Of a stretch of 6,557 bases of DNA, positions 1-4,068 are shown in pieces (position 1 is the stretch's first letter; each line of letters starts with the position of its first letter). The stretch covers positions 1 to 6,557 of the forward strand of contig DMST01000315.1 of the NCBI GenBank assembly GCA_003454975.1. The letters are read 5' to 3'. Both the position numbers and the translations under genes were made by a program. Below the pieces are notes generated by a model. It saw only the letters and a list, made by a program, of their open reading frames with translations. It was not told the origin of the DNA and searched no databases. Source of the stretch: Cytophagales bacterium. Lineage in GTDB: Bacteria; Bacteroidota; Bacteroidia; Cytophagales; Cyclobacteriaceae.

Positions 1-2
1 GG

Positions 3-536
3 GACGGAAGCGTGGCTACTGTAGACCAGCAGGTGCGCAATGCCTTGGTGAATGACCACCACGTAGACCCTGATCAAGCCCTCACGGCTACGGAGCTGGA
101 GCAACTAACGGCATACGTGAAACATCTGACCGTGCCTAACCGTAATGCCGCGGCCTACCTGGACGCGGACGTAGTGGATGGCCACGAAGCCTTCCTGGAT
201 GCGGGTTGTCAGAACTGCCACTCGGAAACCGCTAGAACCCGGAGCGATGCCCCCGCGGAGTTCCGTGATCTGGTTATTCGTCCGTACACCGACATGAAAC
301 TGTGGAACGTGAACGGCGGTGATTTCCGTACTCCGCCTTTGTGGGGACTGGGCCGAAACATCGATCTGCTGGAGCGTAATGGCAAAGCCCTGCTCTTTAT
401 GCACAACGGTTCGGCTACTACCCTGGACGGCGCTATCCAAGACCACACCGGTGACGCGGCCAGCTCACGGTCGGCCTACAACGGCATGAGTGCCGAGCGT
501 CGGGCCAACCTGATCAAATTCCTGGAAACATTGTAA
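3..536 (+). CDS. Di-haem oxidoreductase (DHOR/DUF1111), C-terminal part, 5' partial
   Basis: This is the C-terminal part of a c-type cytochrome of the DHOR (DUF1111) family, putative periplasmic di-haem peroxidase-like or thiol-oxidoreductase proteins. Numbering from the GTG at 12, a haem-attachment motif CQNCH lies at residues 66-70 (nt 207-221). It is followed by family-typical blocks: IRPYTDMKLW (about 89-98), FRTPPLWGLG (105-114), and MHNGSATTLDGAIQDH (130-145), the counterpart of the usual LHDGRA..EAI..H stretch. The C-terminus KFLETL is also typical. The frame is open from base 3, before the GTG, and family members are several hundred residues with a second haem motif. The true start and first haem therefore lie left of the window, and the GTG is not a credible start. 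Haem maturation requires export to the periplasm, so a signal peptide should be encoded upstream. In Bacteroidota such genes often sit near imelysin-like iron genes; none is visible here. The substrate is unknown. Confidence 0.88.
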   Translation, partial: DGSVATVDQQVRNALVNDHHVDPDQALTATELEQLTAYVKHLTVPNRNAAAYLDADVVDGHEAFLDAGCQNCHSETARTRSDAPAEFRDLVIRPYTDMKLWNVNGGDFRTPPLWGLGRNIDLLERNGKALLFMHNGSATTLDGAIQDHTGDAASSRSAYNGMSAERRANLIKFLETL

Positions 537-555
537 ACCAAAACCAAGAAAGACG

Positions 556-1005
556 ATGAAACGATTAGTAATGATGACCTTGGTGCTGGTAGCATTTCAA
601 GGTGTAGCCATGGCCCAGTTGGCCGTTACCTGTCCTCCGTGCCGCCCCTATCAGAGCTGTGACCAGTGCTGGGTAGATGTTGCCGAAGCGCAAGCGGCCG
701 GCTGTACGGCCTCACGCGGTAGTCAACCGACCGAAATTGCGGCTGAAGGCCTGGAGATGGAGAGCCTGCAAGTACCCATGCTCTATCCTAACCCCAGCCC
801 AGACGGATGGGTAACCCTGCAAAATCCTGGAAAGGTGCGCGGCGATCTATCTTTGGTAGATCCTTCGGGGCGGGTGCTGAATAACTACCGTCTGCAAGGA
901 CAACCGGAATTCAAGTTTCCGGGTAGACTGGAAAGTGGGCTCTACTTCGTGATTTTGAAAACTGAGGATGGTCGACAAAGCACGCAGATGTTACTAGTGC
1001 AGTAA
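556..1005 (+). CDS. Small cysteine-rich secreted protein with type IX secretion C-terminal sorting domain
   Basis: A 149-residue exported protein. Residues 1-20 form a Sec signal peptide (KR, then a hydrophobic core, cleavage expected after AMA, leaving Gln21). The mature N-terminus is short and cysteine-rich: Cys26, 29, 35, 38 and 50, arranged as CPPC, five residues, CDQC and a later GC. Residues 73-149 match the T9SS type A (Por) sorting domain: LYPNPSPDG at 76-84, a DPSGRVL block, LESGLYFVIL, and a short TQMLLVQ end. Such domains direct passage through the outer membrane by the type IX system and are usually removed. The gene starts 19 bp after the DHOR stop with AAGAAAG just upstream of the ATG, so the two are probably co-transcribed. 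The cargo between signal and sorting domain is only about 50 residues and I do not recognise it. The paired CxxC could bind a metal or form disulfides; that is inference. Confidence 0.85.
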   Translation: MKRLVMMTLVLVAFQGVAMAQLAVTCPPCRPYQSCDQCWVDVAEAQAAGCTASRGSQPTEIAAEGLEMESLQVPMLYPNPSPDGWVTLQNPGKVRGDLSLVDPSGRVLNNYRLQGQPEFKFPGRLESGLYFVILKTEDGRQSTQMLLVQ

Positions 1006-1042
1006 GCTGGCTTTGTGGTACCTAGCATAATATTTAATACCA

Positions 1043-1074
1043 GGCTGCTTCTGAAATGGAGCAGCCTTTTTCTT
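1043..1074 (+). terminator. Intrinsic terminator after the T9SS protein gene
   Basis: GGCTGCTTC (1043-1051) pairs with GGAGCAGCC (1058-1066), including one G-T pair, around a six-base TGAAAT loop. It is followed directly by TTTTTCTTT. The position, 38 bp after the stop codon at 1005, fits the end of the DHOR/T9SS transcript. Confidence 0.85.
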
Positions 1075-1203
1075 TGCTATTCTTCCTGCCAGTGCTAAAT
1101 CAGGACCAATTCTGTTGTAGTAAATGATCCGCCTATTCCACTAGGTTAATCTTTCTTAGAATCAGGTTCGGAATCACGGCACTTGGTAAGCAGGTGTGGT
1201 TGT

Positions 1204-1224
1204 AGAAACTATCTCATAGTTTCT
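1204..1224. repeat. Perfect 9-bp inverted repeat, possible terminator of the lipoprotein gene
   Basis: AGAAACTAT (1204-1212) and ATAGTTTCT (1216-1224) are perfect complements around a CTC loop. An outer pair, AGCAGG (1189-1194) and CCTGCT (1242-1247), could lengthen it into a larger folded structure. It sits 34 bp beyond the stop of the minus-strand lipoprotein gene, where a terminator is expected. It lacks a clear run of T on the minus strand, so a protein-binding palindrome is also possible. Confidence 0.45.
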
Positions 1225-1257
1225 GTGGTGTGCTCTATAAGCCTGCTCAGTGTTATA

Positions 1258-1995
1258 CTATTTTATCTCTACCCCTACCAATGCCTGCAACTCATACAGC
1301 ATAGCCTTCAACAGGCCCAGCACTAGCTTATCATTGGTAGGATCAAAGAAGGTATTCACCGTTTGGGCCGTAGTAACTTCACCATTGCGTATCATCAGCA
1401 CCAGGTTGATAGGAGGTAGATCGTCCGCACCTTGCGTGCGCGGGATAAGAAGGTAGGTGGTTTCCCGAAAAGTAAAGGCGCCCAATCCTGGTTTGCCACT
1501 CAGGCAATTGGCATAGAAATTACCAGCCCCGTCCAAGATCCCCTCATGGAGTACCACACCGTCGTTTTCCAGGGTAAACCGGGTAAACATGTAGTACCCT
1601 TCCAATCCTTCCATCTGTTCGGCCTCCGTAAACTTGATGGTGCCTATGCCTACCAGGCTTACTTCACTGTCTCCACAGCGAGCCTCTACTATGTCGTAGT
1701 CACCCACGGTGCTGGGCAATACGTTTGGGTCTGGGGTGGTAGTAGGAGTGTTTTCTTGCTGACCGGGAGTGTCTTCTGCCGTGGACGGCTCTCTCTCTTC
1801 CTGCTCAATAGCAGTTTCTTCTTGTGGTGCTTCGGGTTGTGTAACCTCCTCTTCTTCTTCCGTGGCTAAGAGTTGTGGTGCATCCGGTGCTTTCGTTGGC
1901 GCTGTATCTGTGGTGGTAGATTTTTCAGAGGATGAATTGGAAGAACAAGCCTTAAGGCCAATGCATAGGACACAAAGAATGGCAATTCGGTACAT
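1258..1995 (-). CDS. Putative lipoprotein with acidic low-complexity tether and unknown C-terminal domain
   Basis: A 245-residue protein of unknown function. Residues 1-17 look like a lipoprotein signal peptide: MYRIAILCVLCIGL followed by LKAC, with Cys17 as the lipidated residue. Lys at -2 is unusual, which leaves some doubt about the lipobox. After Cys17 come Ser/Thr-rich residues, then a disordered tether to about residue 92 dominated by Glu, Thr, Pro, Gln and Ala (a five-Glu run at 46-50). Residues 93-245 appear folded and probably beta-rich. They contain two cysteines, Cys107 and Cys164, that could form a disulfide, and a C-terminal helix-like stretch LKAMLYELQALVG. This fits an envelope-anchored domain held away from the membrane; the exact leaflet cannot be told. 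The gene is monocistronic: it is convergent with the T9SS gene and divergent from azoR. A weak match to the Bacteroidota -7 element (TATTTTAG on the minus strand, 2029-2022) lies upstream. The stop is TAG. Confidence 0.72.
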   Translation of the reverse strand: MYRIAILCVLCIGLKACSSNSSSEKSTTTDTAPTKAPDAPQLLATEEEEEVTQPEAPQEETAIEQEEREPSTAEDTPGQQENTPTTTPDPNVLPSTVGDYDIVEARCGDSEVSLVGIGTIKFTEAEQMEGLEGYYMFTRFTLENDGVVLHEGILDGAGNFYANCLSGKPGLGAFTFRETTYLLIPRTQGADDLPPINLVLMIRNGEVTTAQTVNTFFDPTNDKLVLGLLKAMLYELQALVGVEIK

Positions 1996-2103
1996 ACAGC
2001 TTTAGTGTTTTAGGTAGTTCGCTAAAATACCATTTCTGATTATTCCTCGGGCCCAAAAAAATGCAGATAAAAAAATGACCAGTTGAACCTTATTCTAAAA
2101 TAG

Positions 2104-2128
2104 ATGTTTAAACATTAAATGTTATAAT
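2104..2128 (+). promoter_or_regulatory. Candidate operator (three ATGTT half-sites) overlapping a TATAAT box upstream of azoR
   Basis: ATGTTTAAACAT (2104-2115) is a perfect 12-bp palindrome. It overlaps a second palindrome, AACATT-A-AATGTT (2111-2123). Together they place half-sites ATGTT, AACAT and ATGTT at 2104, 2111 and 2119 in alternating orientation. The last base of the third half-site is the first base of TATAAT (2123-2128), which lies 38 bp before the azoR ATG. No convincing -35 or -33 element is seen, and the region is AT-rich, so chance palindromes are possible. A repressor bound here would block a promoter at TATAAT; this is inference. The regulator is not in the window. Confidence 0.42.
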
Positions 2129-2166
2129 TTGATATTGAGAACTAAGAACTTCAAAGCATATATTCC

Positions 2167-2763
2167 ATGAAAGTTTTAAAAATCAACGCAAGCGTGAAGC
2201 CCCTGCAGGCTTCGGTTTCTCGCCAATTGGTAGAAGAGGTAATAACCCAAATTGGTGAAGGATCTGCTGAAGTAATTGATCGTGATTTGGCTCAAGGAGT
2301 TTCCCTCCTTACTGGTGAAATGGTGGGCTCTTATTATACCCCGGCAGATAAACGCAGCGAAGCGCAAAAGAACGCCATTTCCGAGTCTGATACTTTGGTA
2401 GCGGAACTACAAAGCGCTGATGCGGTGGTGATTGGCTTGCCCATCTACAATTTTGGAGTGCCGGGAGCTCTGAAAGCCTATTTTGATTTGGTAGCACGGG
2501 TTGGGATAACCTTCCGGTATACCCAAAATGGTCCGGTAGGCTTGCTAGCTGACCGCCCCGCCTACGTGGTAGTAGCTAGCGGCGGTATACAGCTAGGTTC
2601 AGCGGCTGATTTTGCTTCGGGGCATATCAAGCAGTTCTTAGGCTTTCTGGGAATCAAAGATGTACACTTCATCGATGCTACCGGTCAAAGCATAGACGCT
2701 GAAGCCAGTGTAGCGCGGGCCAAAGAGCAGATTGCTGCATTGGGCACAGAAGTGTTTGCTTAA
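2167..2763 (+). CDS. azoR: FMN-dependent NADH-azoreductase
   Basis: A 198-residue cytoplasmic flavodoxin-fold enzyme that closely matches the AzoR family (E. coli AzoR is about 200 residues). Family members use NADH and FMN to reduce quinones and azo compounds by two-electron transfer and act as homodimers. Visible motifs in order: beta-1 and phosphate-binding region KVLKINASVKPLQASVSRQL (2-21); PIYNFGVPGALK (92-103), whose YNF loop contacts the flavin; FDLVAR (106-111); GITFRYTQNGPVGL (113-126), a hallmark stretch; ASGG (137-140), contacting the isoalloxazine ring; and FLGFLGI (157-163). The length and all blocks are intact, so it should be functional. It stands alone, with a divergent lipoprotein gene on its left and a mobile element 31 bp after its stop. 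The ATG start is supported by the family N-terminus. The natural substrate, probably quinones, cannot be read from the sequence. Confidence 0.95.
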   Translation: MKVLKINASVKPLQASVSRQLVEEVITQIGEGSAEVIDRDLAQGVSLLTGEMVGSYYTPADKRSEAQKNAISESDTLVAELQSADAVVIGLPIYNFGVPGALKAYFDLVARVGITFRYTQNGPVGLLADRPAYVVVASGGIQLGSAADFASGHIKQFLGFLGIKDVHFIDATGQSIDAEASVARAKEQIAALGTEVFA

Positions 2764-2793
2764 ACTATTATGTATGGGGCCTAAGGGCCTGTG

Positions 2794-2796
2794 TTA
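2794..2796. repeat. Left copy of TTA target-site duplication
   Basis: TTA directly precedes the left inverted repeat and recurs in the same orientation directly after the right one. When longer ends are aligned as inverted repeats, the mismatch at the second base (T versus A) is what a direct rather than inverted TTA gives. Confidence 0.55.
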
Positions 2797-2856
2797 AAAA
2801 GAGGATGTCTCATAAGGTCATAATACGATTTTGGAGTCGAATAATCTTTGGAAACT

Positions 2857-2878
2857 GCTTCCCCTAGGCAGGGGAAGC
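2857..2878. repeat. Perfect 9-bp hairpin inside the MITE
   Basis: GCTTCCCCT (2857-2865) and AGGGGAAGC (2870-2878) pair perfectly around an AGGC loop. No T run follows, so it is not an obvious terminator, but it could stall transcription arriving from azoR. Confidence 0.6.
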
Positions 2879-2921
2879 TCCCGCAGGGTGAACCGGGCTG
2901 GCGTTCCAGGGGTTAAAATAT

Positions 2922-2969
2922 CATCGGCAAGAAAACCACCTCTAGCGGGCCGATTAGGTGCTTGCGATG
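2922..2969. repeat. Long imperfect hairpin inside the MITE
   Basis: CATCGGCAAG (2922-2931) pairs with CTTGCGATG (2961-2969) with a single bulged G. An inner CACCT (2937-2941) pairs with AGGTG (2956-2960). A smaller hairpin just before it, AACC/GGTT with inner CTGG/CCAG (2891-2914), makes the element's centre strongly structured. Confidence 0.5.
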
Positions 2970-2997
2970 AGGAAAAACCCTTTCCGGCCTCCGGCCA

Positions 2998-3019
2998 CCT
3001 TTCCCTGGATAGGGAAAGG
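2998..3019. repeat. Perfect 9-bp hairpin near the right end of the MITE
   Basis: CCTTTCCCT (2998-3006) and AGGGAAAGG (3011-3019) are perfect complements around a GGAT loop. It mirrors the hairpin at 2857-2878 in stem and loop size, on the other side of the element's centre. Confidence 0.6.
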
Positions 3020-3085
3020 ATTTTCATCTCCAAAAGTCAATTTGGTGAGCCGGAATTCCCGCTTCATTATGAGACAGCCTCTTTT

Positions 3086-3088
3086 TTA
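3086..3088. repeat. Right copy of TTA target-site duplication
   Basis: TTA directly follows the right inverted repeat and matches the triplet at 2794-2796 in direct orientation. Only three bases are involved and they border a T run, so the match carries limited weight alone. Confidence 0.55.
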
Positions 3089-3199
3089 TGGCCGCAAAGT
3101 CAGCCTACAGTGCTCGTTTTCCATTCTGGATGAGGTTAGATGGGACGAACTTTCGGAAAGGGTTTTAATTTTGGCTTTCAACCCTTGATCCTCTGCTCC

Positions 3200-4018
3200 A
3201 TGCTCCCCGAATTACAATGCCTCACCCAGGCTGCCCTAAACCTCGGGTATGCCTACCGAACGCATGACCGGAACGGTAATCTGCTTACGGTGGAGATAGG
3301 GGAGAGGAAGTACTTGTTTGAGCGCAACTATACCCCCTTCAATACCGAAACAGAGGCTAGAATATGCCTGGACAAGGAGCACTGCTATCAGCTGTTGCAG
3401 GGCGTGGTTCCCATGCCCAAAACTCTAGGTTTTTTTGACCCGAAGCAGGCGGCACAGTACAATGCCTACAAGCATCAAGCCTCCTTGGATCAGGTTCTGG
3501 ATACCCTGGATAGGGAATTTCGCTATCCGCTGATCATCAAGCGCAACCGGGGCGCTTTGGCTTCGCAGGTACATTGGGTACAGGATGCCCCTGAGGCCGG
3601 GGAAGCCTTGCGGCAGATATTTAACCAGCAAAGCAAGGAATACGATTATGTGGCCCTGGCTCAGGAATTTATTCCTACTTCCAGGGAATTTCGGGTGGTG
3701 TGTTTTCGTGGTCAACTTTTGCTGGCCTATGAGCGGTTTGCGGGGCAGCGATACTTTAAGGCTGCCTACTAGCAGCAGCCCGAGGGGCGTAGTATCCCGG
3801 TGGATGAGCCGGATCTATTGGCCGAGCTTCAGGCCTTTGTACAGCCGGTATTCGCCAGATTCCCCATCGCTTGGGTGGGCATCGATTTGATTCAGAGCAC
3901 TTCGGGAAAATGGTACCTGCTGGAGCTCAATTCCGGCCCTCGGTTTCAACACTACATCCAGCACAACGGCCCAGAAACTGTGGTGGCAATGTACCAGAAG
4001 TTGCTGTCACACCTGTAG
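3200..4018 (+). pseudogene. ATP-grasp ligase-like gene interrupted by an in-frame amber codon
   Basis: From the ATG at 3200 the frame gives 190 residues, a TAG (3770-3772), then 81 more codons in the same frame ending at the TAG at 4016-4018. Joined, the 272-codon product looks like one compact ATP-grasp ligase. It has a pre-ATP-grasp region resembling cyanophycin-synthetase or RimK-like proteins (LNLGYAYR, LLTVEIGERK, ICLDKEHCYQLLQ, VPMPKT); YPLIIKRN (109-116) with probable nucleotide-binding Lys114; AQEFI (154-158) as the adenine-side segment; REFRVV (162-167); and, after the stop, VGIDLI with Asp229 and LELNSGP with Glu242 and Asn244, the usual metal ligands. The part before the TAG lacks the metal site and should be inactive. 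CAG CAG follows the TAG, so a CAG-to-TAG change in a Gln run explains it. An earlier ATG at 3140 is in frame and preceded by GAGG, but its 20 extra residues do not look family-like. The substrate is unknown. Confidence 0.8.
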
Positions 4019-4025
4019 CCAAGCC

Positions 4026-4053
4026 AGCGGCGGATGGTTGAGTATCCACCGCT
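4026..4053. terminator. Hairpin between convergent genes, possible shared terminator
   Basis: AGCGGCGGAT (4026-4035) pairs with ATCCACCGCT (4044-4053) with one C-A mismatch around an eight-base loop. It lies eight bases after the ATP-grasp stop and 15 bases beyond the permease stop on the opposite strand. T-richness after it is slight (TTCTTGAGTT), so termination efficiency is uncertain. Confidence 0.45.
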
Positions 4054-4068
4054 TCTTGAGTTGCTCGT

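Larger units (their letters stand above)
2797..3085. mobile_element. Non-autonomous MITE-like element with 19-bp inverted ends
   Basis: The left end AAAAGAGGATGTCTCATAA (2797-2815) and the reverse complement of the right end (3067-3085) agree at 18 of 19 positions, the difference being A versus C at the ninth. Both ends are flanked by the direct triplet TTA (2794-2796 and 3086-3088), which looks like a 3-bp target duplication. The 289-bp interior encodes no transposase. It contains several hairpins (2857-2878, 2891-2914, 2922-2969, 2998-3019) and a sub-terminal 8-bp inverted match TTTTGGAG/CTCCAAAA (2829-2836, 3028-3035). A 3-bp TNA duplication with ends starting near GAGG is reminiscent of the IS1031/ISL2 groups of the IS5 family, but that assignment is inference. 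Two open frames across it (2831-3133 plus, 2818-3033 minus) follow from hairpin symmetry and are not called as genes. It separates azoR from the broken ATP-grasp gene. Confidence 0.78.

Noticed and set aside
1006..1257. Possible small gene or RNA between the T9SS and lipoprotein genes
   Set aside because: Apart from the terminator and the inverted repeat at 1204-1224, I see no coding frame with a start signal and no tRNA-like or known RNA structure.
1432..1869. 145-codon plus-strand open frame within the lipoprotein region
   Set aside because: It is the antisense shadow of the lipoprotein gene. Its translation is low-complexity where the real gene has its Glu/Thr/Pro tether, and it has no family features.
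2818..3133. Overlapping open frames on both strands (71 codons minus, 100 codons plus) inside the inverted-repeat element
   Set aside because: They lie across palindromic DNA, one runs out of the element into its flank, and neither has a recognisable domain or a convincing start signal. They are better explained as chance frames in a MITE.
3140..3199. Earlier ATG at 3140 as the start of the ATP-grasp gene
   Set aside because: GAGG lies just upstream, but the 20 added residues do not resemble the start of pre-ATP-grasp domains. The ATG at 3200 begins the recognisable fold. The earlier start remains possible.
3770..3772. TAG recoding (pyrrolysine or genome-wide amber reassignment)
   Set aside because: TAG also serves as the apparent natural stop of the lipoprotein gene and at the end of this same gene. 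No suppressor tRNA or insertion machinery is in the window. A point mutation is simpler.
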